This document shows, piece by piece, positions 22,794 through 34,207 of a stretch of 64,000 nucleotides of DNA. Below the pieces are notes generated by a model. That model did no database searches, was not told the origin of the DNA, and was given only the letters and a program-made list of their open reading frames with translations. Where the stretch lies: contig NC_134827.1 in assembly GCF_004210375.1 (NCBI RefSeq), positions 101,045,285-101,109,284 of the forward strand, read 5' to 3'. A program made the translations under genes and the position numbers. Every line of letters starts with the position of its first letter. Position 1 is the first letter of the stretch. This stretch comes from Tachypleus tridentatus (lineage: Eukaryota > Arthropoda > Merostomata > Xiphosura > Limulidae).

Positions 22794-23497
22794 TAATTAA
22801 GGTAAAGCGTTTCAACGACTTTCTGATCCAATATTTCATTTGTTACAAGTAGAGGGCGCTTTTCTAATGGTCCATTGCAAAATATTTTCCTTTCTTTGAG
22901 AACCAAATTTTCGATTTTCGTTTCTCTTGTTTTACTGTATTGGATACATATTATGTAGGGGAAAAGAAAACATGTGAGTATAATTATTTCTATCTTACTT
23001 TCTTTTAAAGGCTGCCCTTTTCTGTCTGTTTAACAAACGAATCGAATATTTTTTACAAAGGCTCAGGAAAATGTTCATTGTGATAGATGATATAAATAGA
23101 TCCAAGCTAATGTCGAACGACTTGTATATCTGTGACCCCAGATTCCTTTACATGTCTCAAATACCCTTATTTTTCGTAATGCACAATTACATGGAGTTCC
23201 ATATGACAAATCACAGAATGAAAATATCATTATATTCAATAATAAACGAGAAGAAAAGTTTTCAACTGATAAAAGCAACAACAACAAAAAGAACCTATTG
23301 AACAATAACCAGTGTTTAATGAGCCGGCTTTTAACAAGGCCTTGATGGTAAAGACTGGTTGATGGTATTGCAATTAAGATTTGACTACAAATGTTTAATT
23401 ATTCTGTAGTTTAATGTGTCAGGATGGTTTACAGAGTACGAGATGATCTGAAGCAGTTGTTCACGTTTTGAAATTGATTACTAACGAACATTTAAGG
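22794..23497. other. no gene seen
   Basis: Overlapping open frames of about 76 codons occur on both strands near 23.07-23.30 kb. They are of equal size with no recognisable motif, so I treat them as chance. Confidence 0.5.
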
Positions 23498-23632
23498 TCT
23501 AGCATGGTCCAGACTCCACATCTGTGGATAGTGGGATCGGAACTCGCGGCGAGCATGTTCGATCTTTCAGTCATAGGGGCGTTATAAGGTAATGGTCAAT
23601 CGCACTATTTGTAGATAAAAAGTAACCTAAGG
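23498..23632 (+). mobile_element. SINE-A fragment
   Basis: A degraded head (GTCTAGCATGGTCCAGAC), then GAGCATGTTCGATCTTTCAG, GGGGCGTTATAAGGTAATG and GTCAATCGCACTATTTG. The body ends early. Confidence 0.65.
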
Positions 23633-23810
23633 GACGACTGGTACATGTAGATCCACCGATCTGTATACGTAGCTTAATCGCCACTTGAGGTCAAGCAGTA
23701 ACCATTGGCTGGTCCCTAAATTTTCAAGCGTAACTCTGTCAACGTCAAAGATGTAATCATTTCACCCTTTTCAGTTTTGGTGTTCTCAGTTTGTTACAGT
23801 ATTTCTTGTT

Positions 23811-23925
23811 TTTTTTTAATTTCGCGCAAGGCTACACGAGGGCTATCTGCGCTAGCCGTCCCTAATTGAACAGTGTAAGAATACAGGGAAGTGAGGTACG
23901 CATCACCACCCACGTCACAGAGTAA
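23811..23925 (-). mobile_element. SINE-A tail-half fragment
   Basis: AATTTCGCGCAAGGCTACAC and GAGGGCTATCTGCGCTAGCC are well preserved. The copy stops at CATCACCACCCACGTCAC, and the decayed transposase region begins just beyond. Confidence 0.8.
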
Positions 23926-23959
23926 AACGTATTTTACAGATTGTTTAGATATCTTGACA

Positions 23960-24410
23960 AATGAGAATTCTATAAACTTGCCAATTTTACATTTTTCATT
24001 GCTAACGTGGAAACACGACGACATAAGTTTTCTGATGACATATCAGCCTTTAGTTCTTTCAACATGGAGAAGTGGAACCTTGGACCACAATTGTAATCTC
24101 AACACCTTCATCACATTCTCACCAAGTCTGCTTGTTCATATAGACAACCGACACCTTCCAGTTATTGTTCACAGAAAATACCGTGAACACAAATACACTG
24201 TAGCCAAAGGGTGTTGTATCATCTTCTTCGACATCTGCACCAACGCCAATGTACCCAAGAAATTTCTTTCCACCCCACTTCAGGTTTTCTTACATTCATT
24301 TCATATAGTATTAAAGTACAAATAACTTCACTGGTTCCTTCTTTTTCAGTTGTTTTAATGCATCTAACACTTCTTGTGTAAAACCTCGTGCCTCATTAAT
24401 GCTTTGACAT
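23960..24410 (-). pseudogene. P-element/THAP9-type transposase, dead fragment
   Basis: Read on the minus strand in shifting frames, this region gives pieces in the order seen in P-element/THAP9-family transposases. First comes SINEARGFTQEVLDALKQL, then a CTLILYEMNVRK segment where the family has a DEM motif, then GGKKFLGYIGVGADVEEDD, then NNNWKVSVVY (family: HWK-P-GY), and last FHFSMLKELKADM (family: DG...FSMLKELG). At least two frameshifts and several stops separate them. The catalytic Asp of DEM reads Tyr. The N-terminal THAP zinc finger and the C-terminal part are not seen. Family recognition is from memory of conserved motifs. The fragment represents only the start and middle of the RNase H-like region. 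A 144-codon open frame on the opposite strand (23,891-24,325) is its shadow. Confidence 0.72.
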
Positions 24411-24784
24411 CACTTCTGAATAACAAATATTACAACTAAACTAAAAGTGCATTTTAGAGAACTGTTTGTTTTGGTGTATTAAAACTGTAGTGTCAATAGA
24501 TATGACTACAAAAGTGGATAATATGCTGAGTCAGTGTTTTAGTGAGTAATGTCCTTTTAAAGATTTCAAAAGGTGTATCAGAAATGGCACTTATGTAAAA
24601 TCACTGATGGATGGTCAGTTATTTCTTTTTTTTCTAAGTTTGTTATTTGGTTGTGAAAACGTTTTCCTCCTTTTTTCAAATGACCATCCGTTTTGACCAT
24701 TTTTCTTTTTATGATTCCAGGACTATTACTCACGTAATAACTATGACCTACGAATGCATGAGCTTTAGTATTGTTCTCTCTAAG
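24411..24784. other. no gene seen
   Basis: It may contain further decayed upstream parts of the transposase, but I could not recognise any. A minus-strand open frame running into the tandem repeat shows no known domain. Confidence 0.45.
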
Positions 24785-25095
24785 TGTGCTTGAAGTGATG
24801 TACTGATCTTTAGTGTTGTTCTGTACAGGTGTTGGACTGAGGATTTGGAGCAACATGTGTGCTTTAAGTGATGTATTAATCTTTAGTGTTGTTCTGTACA
24901 AGTGTTATACTGAGGATCTGGAGCAACATGTGTGGTTGAAGTGATGTACTGATCTTTAGTGTTGTTCTGTACAGGTGTTATACTGAGGATCTGGAGCAAC
25001 ATGTGTAACTGAAGTGATGTACTGATCTTTAATGTTGTTCTGTACAAGTGCTATACTGAGGATCTGGAACAACATGTGTGCTTGAAGTGATGTAC
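24785..25095 (+). repeat. 73-bp minisatellite, about 4.2 copies
   Basis: AGTGATGTACTGATCTTTAG, then TGTTGTTCTGTACAGGTG and GAGCAACATGTGTG repeats with a strict 73-bp spacing (AGTGATG at 24,794, 24,867, 24,940, 25,013 and 25,086). Confidence 0.93.
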
Positions 25096-26253
25096 TTCTG
25101 CACTCGTGTCATCTTTTCAGCAAATGAGTCACAAAGTATAATTGAATCAAAATTTACGAAAACCGTCTATATATTTTGTCTCTATTTAAATAGACACTTC
25201 ATTGTCTGGACAACTTGTTTTTTACTTCAACTGTAGTTATTATAATTTTTTTATTAACTGTTAACTTCTACAGAAACGACATGTTGTACCATTAATACAG
25301 AGAAGTCTATCTGTACAACAAACATATAAAAAAGCTTACATATAGAAATAAATGTTACGAAATACAGCGTTGGTATCACAAGTTTTTAGTAAATTTAAAA
25401 TATGTTCTCCTTGGTTTCCCTGATATTAGTTGACTGGATTGTTTACACTACTACAAGCCTATATGTGATATTAGCTTGTGTTAGTAACTTTAGTTTCTTG
25501 TAACAAACTTTGTATAGCAACAGACTTCATCAAGTAAAAAAACGAAAATGTAATTGCTGAATTCAAACAACCATAAACAGCTCAACATGAACAAAAGTTT
25601 TCTTAGAATAAACACTAGACTTAATTTTTAACAGCCCAAGAAATATATGAATAGTTAAAACATCATAAGGCTTAAAGGTAATATACATTTTGTAGGTGCT
25701 CAGTGGGCAAAACATTGTTTGTATGACAAACATTTCGAGTTATTCTATCTAAACATTCACATTACACCTTGAGGTCTTCTGTTGAATACCACTTGTCTCT
25801 CCGAATATTCATAACACAAGCTGTATGAAAATTGAAAATGCGTGAAATCGATCCAGTTGACAACTGCCATATCCTAATAAAACAAAACGAATCTTGTATA
25901 TGATCAAAACTCAAAGTTTGCATAAGTTACACAACTTTACTGCTTTTAAGCCTTAAGGTACTACTACATCTAATAATAATAATATAATATGTCAGCAGTG
26001 GCAAGTCAGCTTATATTAAATTATTTAAGAGAAACCCACGTACACATAAAAAACAAACAAACTTGAACTTACCAGTAAAACGACATACTATGGAATTTTT
26101 GGTATAATTCTATGGAACACACAGATTGGTTAATATTATAACTTTGGATACACGCTACAACTTGGAAATCTTACAGTACCTCTTAGCAACCGGAACTACC
26201 GGAATGGATCAACAAGATGGCTAATTTATATCTTCCGGTTTATTCACATAATG
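25096..26253. other. no gene seen
   Basis: A 1.1-kb stretch of AT-rich unique-looking sequence with a short (TAA)n tract near 25,970. No coding signature was recognised on either strand. Confidence 0.5.
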
Positions 26254-26371
26254 GTTCCCACTAGTACAGCGGTAAGTTTACGGATTTACAACGCTAAAAT
26301 CAGCGGTTCGATTCCTCTCGGTGGGCTCAGCAGATAGCTCTGTGTGGCTTTGATATAAGAAAACACACATA
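26254..26371 (+). mobile_element. SINE-B, near full length
   Basis: The tRNA-like head is CCCACTAGTACAGCGGTAAG, GGATTTACAACGCTAAAATC and the B box GGTTCGATTCC. The tail has GGTGGGCTCAGCAGATAGC, TGTGTGGCTTTGATATAAG and AAAACACACA. This is a good reference copy of the family in the window. Confidence 0.85.
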
Positions 26372-26684
26372 CTTATTCATATAAAACGGACAATATCAGC
26401 TCAGCTAACTGTTGAAAGTATTGAATAATCTTACAGGAGTTTTACACGAAATACAATAAATAAACATGAATATTGTTGTTTATATTAGTTAAACTATATC
26501 ATGCTTTAATTCAGTTTATTGACTAATAAATCTATATTAGTTGTCAGAGTTCTTTTGACCTTTGCTAAAACGTTTCACTAACAAAAAGAGTCTTATTAAT
26601 AGGATATTAAACATGTATGAATATTAAAATGAATCTTCATGTAAAGACAAATAGTTTCAAAAAAAGTGAATCCTAGGTCTAATT
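26372..26684. other. no gene seen
   Basis: Short AT-rich spacer between SINE-B and SINE-A. Nothing recognised. Confidence 0.55.
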
Positions 26685-26949
26685 GTTTTTGAATTTCGTG
26701 CAAAGCTACACGAGGGTTATCTACGCTAACTGTCCCTAATTTAGCATTATAGGACTAAAGAGAAGGCAGCTAATCATCACCGCCCACCGCCAACCTTTGG
26801 ACTACTCTTTTACCAACGAATAGTGGGATTGACCGTAACTTTATAACAACCCCACGGCTGAAAGGGTACACATGTTTGATGCGAATGGGATTCGAAACCG
26901 TGACCCTCAGATTACGAATCGAGCACTTTAACCACCTGGCCATGTCGGA
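26685..26949 (-). mobile_element. SINE-A, full length, moderately diverged
   Basis: The tail side has TTTTTGAATTTCGTGCAAAG, the body CCACCGCCAACCTTTGGAC, and the head TGGGATTCGAAACCGTGACC and CCACCTGGCCATGTCGG. I could not identify a target duplication. Confidence 0.88.
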
Positions 26950-27031
26950 TCAAAAATTCCGAACTCTTTGCTTGTAGCGTCGTAATGATTTTATGAGAAA
27001 TGTATATTGTGTTTTAAAACTTCGCTGCTCC

Positions 27032-27668
27032 GATGAACCTAATGTATGTTAAACTTTGATAAGTAACTCATGAACCTAATATATGTTAAACTTTGATAAG
27101 TAACTCATGAACCTTTGATAAGTAACTCATGAACCTAATATATGTTATGAACCTAATATATGTTAAACTTTAAATAACTCATGATAAGTAAACTCAACCT
27201 AATATATGTTAAACTTTGAAAACTAACCTAATATCTTAAACTTTGATATAAATAACTCATGAACCTACTTTGTTATTTGATAAGTAACTCATAAACTTGT
27301 TAAACTTTGATAAGTAACTCATGAACCTACTTTATGTTAAACTTTGATAAATAACTCATGAACCTACTTTATGTTAAACTTTGATAAATAACTCATGAAC
27401 CTACTTTATGTTAAACTTTGATAAATGTTAAACTTTGATAAGTAACTCATGAACCTAATATATGTTAAACTTTGATAAGTAACTCATGAACCTAATATAT
27501 GTTAAACTTTGATAAGTAACTCATGAACCTAATATATGTTAAACTTTGATAAGTAACTCATGAACCTAATATATGTTAAACTTTGATAAATAACTCATGA
27601 ACCTAATATATGTTAAACTTCGATAAGTAACTCATGAACCTAATATATGTTAAACTTCGATAAGTAAC
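27032..27668 (+). repeat. 37-bp minisatellite, rearranged left half
   Basis: The unit AACCTAATATATGTTAAAC, then TTTGATAAGTAACTCATG repeats at 37 bp, most regularly from 27,420 to 27,668. In 27.10-27.45 kb units are truncated or fused (for example TTTGATAAATGTTAAAC), and a CTACTTTATG variant occurs. Unequal exchange is the simplest explanation. Confidence 0.92.
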
Positions 27669-29103
27669 TTGTACTTTATAATCCTCATTTTTAAACAAAA
27701 CAAAATACAAATTTAGAAATATTGCATGTGATGAGACTGTCTTTACTTTTTCCACTGAATTTAGTGTTATAAATCATTGATAAATCACTAAAAAGTTTAG
27801 AAGAAAGACAGACCATTATTTGGTATTTCTCAAGTGACTAGCATCTAATGCACGCGTGATCAGAACTTCATCCATAATTTAGAACTGTTGGCCAGAAAGC
27901 AGCATCTATAATCTACTCCTAACTGAATATCGGAACTGACAGCCACGGGTATAACGAATTCACAACTGAAAGTGCAGAAGGTGTTTACAGAAGTATCGCA
28001 ACTCTAACGTCGGCGCTCTGATCCGCAGCCCAGCACTCTGACCATTAGATAGATAAACAGAAAGACCTTCCTTATGCGAATGCGAATGGCGCTGAAAAGA
28101 GTAAAATATTTGTGGATGCATTACAGTTAAGTGTTTCGAGTGTGGTAAGCAAACGTCTGCGTTATCGAAGAGAGAGCAATTTCTAACCATGAAGACACGA
28201 ATTCTTAAAGAAACTTGTATATATATACATAAGTTTCCATATGTTACTTAAAGATTACATATTCTTGTTTATTGAAAATGTATTGAATTCATAAAAGAAG
28301 TTCCACGCTGGAACCTTAATGCATTGAATAGAATTACGAGTCGGACGTCGCATCTCACTACTGAATAATTTGTTCTGTTTCTACGGAAACCATTCTCAGA
28401 ACAATATGGAGAAACAACTTTCTTTCGAGATACACGAGCTCTTTTTTTTTTTTTTTTTTCAAAAAATATTTCAATATATTCCCTATGAGCAGCAGCAGGC
28501 TTTGTGAAAACTATCGAAAGCTGAGCGCGCATCGCTACAACGGAAAATTTAAAATGATTGGCGTTCTGCTGTGAAGAACAAAACAAACAACGGTGTATCA
28601 AAAGGACATTTGGTAGGAACTATTTATGAGATCGAGAGCGGAGTAATACATGTTTTACGTCCGCATGATATTAACAGCGTAATAATTGGAAAATACAAGT
28701 TTCGTACAGGCATGAAGATCTGCACAATTCACTTAAGATGCAAAAATTTCTTTAATACGAGAAAAATAAATTGGATGAGCCTCTTTCTCGATTACTGCGG
28801 TGGTCTAGAGTGTTACAACCTCGTTTACAATTTAAATGAGATTACAGACAAGTTATATTTGTGCACTGTTATAACTGCTTGCTCGTTGAACAGGTAATTT
28901 CTCGTTAAATTGTTGAGACGCAAATTCAGTTCAAACAAAATACTGATATGTTTTTTTTTTTTTATCTGCACCCAAGATCTAACATAACCAGAAACAGTAC
29001 TGATAGTGAAATACAACAAAACACAACTACTAAATCTTTCTATAAGATTTGTTGACAGCCAAACATTATTAAACAAATTTGAATATAGACTGCTTGATTG
29101 TTT
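27669..29103. other. no gene seen; old SINE head possible at 28.0 kb
   Basis: CGCTCTGATCCGCAGCCCAG, then CACTCTGACCATTAG near 28,012-28,047 resembles a minus-strand SINE-D head. A run of about 18 T is near 28,442. Plus-strand and minus-strand open frames of about 108-110 codons at 28.27-28.90 kb have no recognisable domain, and the plus one lacks an ATG, so neither is called a gene. Confidence 0.5.
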
Positions 29104-29210
29104 GTAATTAAGCACAGTGGGCTGTCTGTGCTAATCTGCCCAACACGGATATCGAATCCCGGTTTCTAGTGGAGAGACAAAAGTCGGCGTTAAGTGGTAT
29201 CAAGTAGCTG
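29104..29210 (-). mobile_element. SINE-C
   Basis: TAATTAAGCACAGTGGGCTG, TCTGCCCAACACGGATATCG and AATCCCGGTTTCTAGTGG match SINE-C with a short internal deletion in the tail. The far head is degraded. Confidence 0.7.
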
Positions 29211-29221
29211 GTCTGTCGGTT

Positions 29222-29368
29222 GAAAGTTAGGGACAAACGTAGACCAAGATTCGGTGTGAAAGTTAGGGACAAACGTAGACCAAGATTCGGTGTGAAAGTT
29301 AGGGACAAACGTAGACCAAGATTCGGTGTGAAAGTTAGGGACAAACGTATACCAAGATTCGGTGTGAA
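29222..29368 (+). repeat. 36-bp minisatellite, 4 copies
   Basis: GAAAGTTAGGGACAAACGTA, then GACCAAGATTCGGTGT starts at 29,222, 29,258, 29,294 and 29,330, almost without differences. The repeated LSLTFTPNLGLR frame on the minus strand comes from the 36-bp period. Confidence 0.95.
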
Positions 29369-29451
29369 ATTATTGGGTATCGTACCTTTATGATAGATTT
29401 ATTTCTTAAAGGTACACGTGTTTACTAAGATCATGAATTTTCATATTAGGT

Positions 29452-29616
29452 TTAGTTTGTTTATTTGGAATTAAGCACAAAGCTGCACAATGGTCTATCT
29501 GAGATATGGTAGTGATGACTAGCAGCTGCCATCCCTCTAGTCTTACATTGCTAAATTAGGGACGGCTAGCGCAGATAGTCCTTTTCTAGCTTTGCAAGAA
29601 ATTTAAAAAACGAAAA
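29452..29616. mobile_element. SINE-C tail (-) joined to SINE-A 3' half (+)
   Basis: At 29,452-29,496 a minus-strand SINE-C tail (GGAATTAAGCACAAAGC, then ACAATGGTCTATCTGAG) runs into a plus-strand SINE-A lacking its head (29,500-29,616: TAGTGATGACTAGCAGCTGC, GGGACGGCTAGCGCAGATAG, TTTGCAAGAAATTT). Confidence 0.75.
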
Positions 29617-30545
29617 CAAAACCAAACCTTACATGAATATCTACCTTTTCTACTATTCATCTTCAACCACCCAAAACACTTCAGAACGGTTATTATGAGT
29701 GATTAGATTAAACCATAATCTCAAATGAAGTTGGAAATATCGTTGATCCATCAAGATTTATGGGATCAAAGTGGGTTATGGGTCATCGTGTACTGGAGAT
29801 GTCCTTCTTTTGTCTCCAGTCTCGATGCTTCTGGACACTGGTGGGAAAATAAAGAATACAAGTCATTGAAAGCTGAAGATAAAGAGGTTTATATCTAATT
29901 ATAAAGCTAGAACAATTCTATAATTAAAATAACTTAAAATTAATCCAAGAAACAGCTGTAGTTTATACCAACCAACCGTTTTTTTTATATATTGAAATAA
30001 TATTTTATTTTCCAAATATTTATGTTGATTTATCACAAAACCACACCACAAGGAATCGAACTCCGGACTTTAGAGTTACAAGATCGTAAATGTAACGTCA
30101 CCCTACATGTGGATTTTTTTGTATACTGTAATAGTGTCGTAGTTCAATTTAACTCCACTTGAAATAAATCCACCAAGCGATCACTCTTCATCTTTACCTT
30201 CCCCTGTAATGCTACTTTTCTGATTTGTTACTAGTGATGACTTCTTATCGTTATTACTTCTGCAACATCGAGAACACAGAAACTTCGTAGCGAAGTGCGT
30301 TTGCTAACAGAAATAGTAATATATATATATTAACAAGTGTTTAACACGTTTGTTTTAAATTCAAAGTTGTTTTCAGTTTCCTGTATTCATTAACGCGAAT
30401 TACTACAACTTTTAAAATGTTTTATCTCCGCCCGTATCTCGTTTTCCGAAGAATTTGAGTGATCTCTAACTTAACTATAAACTCATAATTATTGAACAGA
30501 AGGTATGTTAATGATGTTAATTAAATTAATTAATAAACGTAATCG
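29617..30545. other. no gene seen
   Basis: Possible old minus-strand tRNA-like head at 30,040-30,110 (AAGGAATCGAACTCCGG) and a short (AT)n near 30,320. Otherwise nothing recognised. Confidence 0.5.
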
Positions 30546-30557
30546 TGAAACAGTCCG

Positions 30558-30820
30558 TTTTTCAGTTTCTTGCAAAGCTACACGACGGTTATCAAATTAA
30601 GGACGGTTAACACAGATAGCCCTCGTGTATCTACGTTAGCCGTCTTTAATTTAACAACGTGAGACTAGGGAGAGGGCAGCTAGCTAGTCATCGCCACTCT
30701 GCTGCTAGGTCTTGGGTTGCTCTTTTACCAACGAATAGTGGGATTGATCATCACTTTGTGGCGCCCCCACGACCCTACGATTACGAGCCGAGTGCCTTAA
30801 CCACCTGGCCATGCCGGGCT
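30558..30820 (-). mobile_element. SINE-A with inverted internal segment
   Basis: The outer parts are a minus-strand SINE-A: GCAAAGCTACACGACGG on the left and CCACCTGGCCATGCCGGGC on the right. At 30,592-30,628 the body reads in the plus sense (AATTAAGGACGGTTAACACA, then GATAGCCCTCGTGTA) before the minus sense resumes with CTACGTTAGCCGTC. The B box is deleted (CGCCCCCACGACCCTACG). TGAAACAGT at 30,546-30,554 and 30,823-30,831 is a target duplication. Confidence 0.82.
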
Positions 30821-30831
30821 GTTGAAACAGT

Positions 30832-31745
30832 TTGTATTTTGTTTTTGTAATCTTACGATTTTTTCGATAAACGAAATAGATTTTTAACTAGTAAACAATA
30901 TACAAACTTAGTGTCGTAAGTTTGTATATTATTTGTAGAATTATCAAAAATCAGAGTTGTATGTCCGTAGAATATGCGAAGTTATAGAAATTACCTATTA
31001 CCTTGATTAGGAAGACATGCAAAGAAAAACAGACTCTCAGTGTAAATGCGTATTCGATTATCAATTTGTTTTGTCTCGTAAAAATCTGTACTCTGTTTAC
31101 GACCTATGTTTATTTGATTGAAGTACACGCTTCGTTTGTTCTCCAAGTTAATGAGATTGGATGATTATTTTGGAAAAAAATAAATTTTTAAACGACTCTC
31201 TTTGATGTTATTTGTACGCTTCACGTGTCTTCCTCCTAGTCAGTTTTCTCTAATGTTTCAGAAAAACTAGAAGTCGTGTAGGATTTGAACACAAAGATTT
31301 ACATAAGTTAGTTATAATTCTTAGTTATAATCCTTCCAGTAAGCTACTGGACTGGACAGGTTAGTGGTGTCGCACGAGAAAAAAAAATCCAATTAAAGAT
31401 AGCCCAAGGAAAGTTAAAATAAGAAAGTAATCGAACTGACATTTCTAATTATCAATCCTAATGTTTTATTTCAGTCATTTTACTTCAAAAAGTATTTCTG
31501 TGTTCAGATTAAACTTATACTGTAAGTCGAAGCTCTCGATACATTTGTGCGATATTTTTTTCTCACCAACAAATTTTATTTTCGTATATGATTACACTTT
31601 TGTCGTATCAGTTATATATTTTTTGTAGTGCCATGCGGGCGTCTCTTTATTTGCTATTTGTAAAACGTAATGCACGAGATGCGTACATCACGTGAAAAGC
31701 AAGTCTTTAAAACATTTACTAAGTTACTTTATTAATAGTTGTCCC
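30832..31745. other. no gene seen
   Basis: AT-rich unique-looking sequence. ACAAACTTA and TAAGTTTGT near 30,902-30,928 form a short inverted repeat. No coding signal seen. Confidence 0.5.
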
Positions 31746-31870
31746 CACGACCCCCAGTAATTCACCGGCAAGTCTGAAGGCTTATTACGTTAATAATCGG
31801 GTTTCGATAGGGGTGTCAGCAACGGCACTGATAGCCAGACGATACTGTAGCCTCGCTCTCAACAACAAAG
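31746..31870 (+). mobile_element. SINE-C, diverged
   Basis: CCCCCAGTAATTCACCGGCA, AATAATCGGGTTTCGATA and CACTGATAGCCAGACGATAC keep the SINE-C order with many substitutions. The far 3' tail is unclear. Confidence 0.55.
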
Positions 31871-32499
31871 GAACAAATCGTAACAGCTAACAAGAAAACT
31901 AAACCTAATGTTAGTAAGACCTATACGCAATTAACTACGAAACTGAATCTGTGAATTTGTAGCTATTCGGCTGCAACTATGACAGCCGCAGTGAAATTTT
32001 ATTTATTTTTTCTAATTTGCTTGTATTTTCGATTTCGAATAGGCATGCCGAATAAAACTGTATAGATTTTCTAGTGTTTTTCACAATTCATTGGCAACCG
32101 GTTTTATTAGAAACGAAACAAAAATCAGTGACATAGAAATCGAGGTGTTATCTGTACTTACACATTCGTTTCTATTAAAATTTTAAGAATTGTTTGAAAC
32201 GTTATTGAAGGTATAACATAAAACATCATGTTATTCTAAAGAGGAGAAACTCGTTTATGATTCCAACAATTTATATTAACCGTTTGTAATCTTGTAGTAA
32301 TTACATGATAAAAAAAAACATTGTTAGAATATTCAGTTTCTTGCTGGAACAAGAAGTAGACATTTGCACTTGGGAAGCAGCAATTTAAAAGATGGCATCT
32401 CTTTATATTATTATTGTCATTGAAATAGAATTGATACCAAACATTTTGGTAATCTGTACATCAGCAACGTTAAAGTTAAGCACAGCTAAGCAGATAGCA
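31871..32499. other. no gene seen
   Basis: No recognised repeat or coding signal. A 78-codon open frame from 32,392 runs into an old SINE and has no known motif. Confidence 0.5.
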
Positions 32500-32606
32500 T
32501 GCGTGTTTGGAAGTCCGAGATTTGAGCTCGAGATATATGCTACTGAACACGCAACACACTTTCAGCTGTGGGCGCGTTATAAAGTGACAGTCAGTTCCGC
32601 TTTAGA
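32500..32606 (+). mobile_element. old SINE-A/D remnant
   Basis: CACTTTCAGCTGTGGGCGCG, TTATAAAGTGACAGTCAG and TTCCGC match the part just downstream of the tRNA head in SINE-A/D. Both flanks are too diverged to assign. Confidence 0.5.
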
Positions 32607-34099
32607 AATGGCGGGCGCCGCTGGCTGATTACTCCTCCTTCAATGAGCGCTCAATTTCGTGACCTGAACTTCTGTGGTCTCTAGCCTGGTTGTTAAGCCA
32701 GTGTGTCGTGGAAGGTGCCGTCCACGTTAAATACACTGCGAAAACCGTTGTGAACCGTCACGAGCGACATGAACAACTTATTAATTTAATTGCACTATTT
32801 TATTTTAAGTCTAAACAACAAATTCATCCGCCAAAAGACGATAGTTAGTGAGTACGGTAACAATAAATTGGATCCTAGGGGATTTATGGTCAGTTTTACT
32901 TCATCATGTAGTGACCTACATAAATTTTTATTTATGCGAATGTTGTTGTGAATCGTATTCGTTAATCGTTACTTTACAGCAGACCAACTGTTCAATGATT
33001 GTGTGCACGTGTTAAACATTTCGTTTATTTTTCCTCGGAAGTGAAACTGAAAACAGAATCTGTGACGTAGAGGCCTAATGTTTTCTTTGATTGGCTGTAT
33101 CCTCCGATGTAGATTACAATGTCGCTCAGCTTGAGTCATCAAACAAATGAAATACAGTTAGGCCTTTTATAATGGTGAAGTATGTATAATATATATGGGG
33201 TTTTGAATCTCTTACTTCAACATTTAAATATGTGAATAATGCCTTGACATTTCATCAAGTAAACACTAGTTCTCTACGTCATATTTTGTTTTCAATTTCA
33301 CCTCTGGTGAAAAAGGAAATATTTTTTTAATATATACACACACATTTATATATATATATATATGTATGTAAGTACTTGTTTGTTTGCTGATAAGTGTATA
33401 CACCACCGCTATTAAATCCTGGTTTTATACGTTATAACAATAACATGGCGGAAAGAAAATACAAACGACTTATTCTTCTCCGTCACCCACAAATGTTTTA
33501 ACTTTAAATAATTTTTTTTTAAAGTGTACCTAAATTGTCCCCACAACTATCGAGTTTAGATCGAGAAAATAAATCCAAAAAATCTGAGTAATTCTTGGTT
33601 TTCTACTCTCTGGAATGGTTTCCACCTGTTAGGAATGTTGGAGCTATAACGAATTAACGTTAAGATTCAGTCCATCTGGCCAAGCATGAAATATATTTTC
33701 TGTCATGCCCAGTTCTCTTAGTACGAGGCCTAATACGATGCAAGGCCCTACTTCATCGATTAATACTGGCACGCTGGCGCTTTCATATGACAAACAGTCA
33801 ACGTTTCTACCTTCTTTATTAGGAGAAACTGGAAATGATACGTGGAAGAGAGAGTCGCACCTGTATATAATTTTTGATTTTAGCGTTATTTCGTAACGTA
33901 TTTCTTTACGGTGAATCAACATCCAAGACCGGCTCGTGGTAGAGTGTAACCTGCTTCTTTTCTACGTGTGAACGTTACCCTGAACTTACAAAAATCTGTG
34001 TGCGTGTGTTTTAAAAAAAACTCAACAAAAAACTATCATGAAATACTTAGCGCTAAGATATATATTTAAATACGTTATATTATTCTTTATAAGAAATGT
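32607..34099. other. no gene seen; (TA)n at 33,347-33,362
   Basis: About 1.5 kb of AT-rich sequence with a short TA microsatellite. Around 33.64-33.92 kb both strands are open for 60-90 codons. Neither translation shows a domain I recognise, and I cannot choose a strand, so no gene is called. Confidence 0.5.
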
Positions 34100-34207
34100 A
34101 ATAATGTATGATAATGGCTTAAATGTTGTAACGCGGTTCGATTCCCCACGGTGGACACAGAAGATAGCCCGGTGTGTGGCTTTGCTGTAAATCAAACGCA
34201 TACACAC
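34100..34207 (+). mobile_element. SINE-B
   Basis: The B box and tail are clear: GTAACGCGGTTCGATTCCCC, ACGGTGGACACAGAAGATAG, CCCGGTGTGTGGCTTTGCTG. The 5' part of the head is degraded. The short open frames here are SINE shadows. Confidence 0.7.

Noticed and set aside
23891..24325. 144-codon plus-strand frame
   Set aside because: It begins inside a SINE at a non-ATG codon and lies opposite the decayed P-element-type transposase, whose minus-strand reading is recognisable.
28571..28897. 108-codon plus-strand frame
   Set aside because: No ATG start, no recognisable domain, and an overlapping minus-strand frame of similar length.
29108..29344. Minus-strand frame with LSLTFTPNLGLR repeats
   Set aside because: A direct product of the 36-bp tandem repeat and the adjoining SINE-C.
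33644..33922. Possible exon on either strand
   Set aside because: Both strands are open for 60-90 codons in ordinary-complexity DNA, but neither translation matches anything I recognise and no splice context could be defended.
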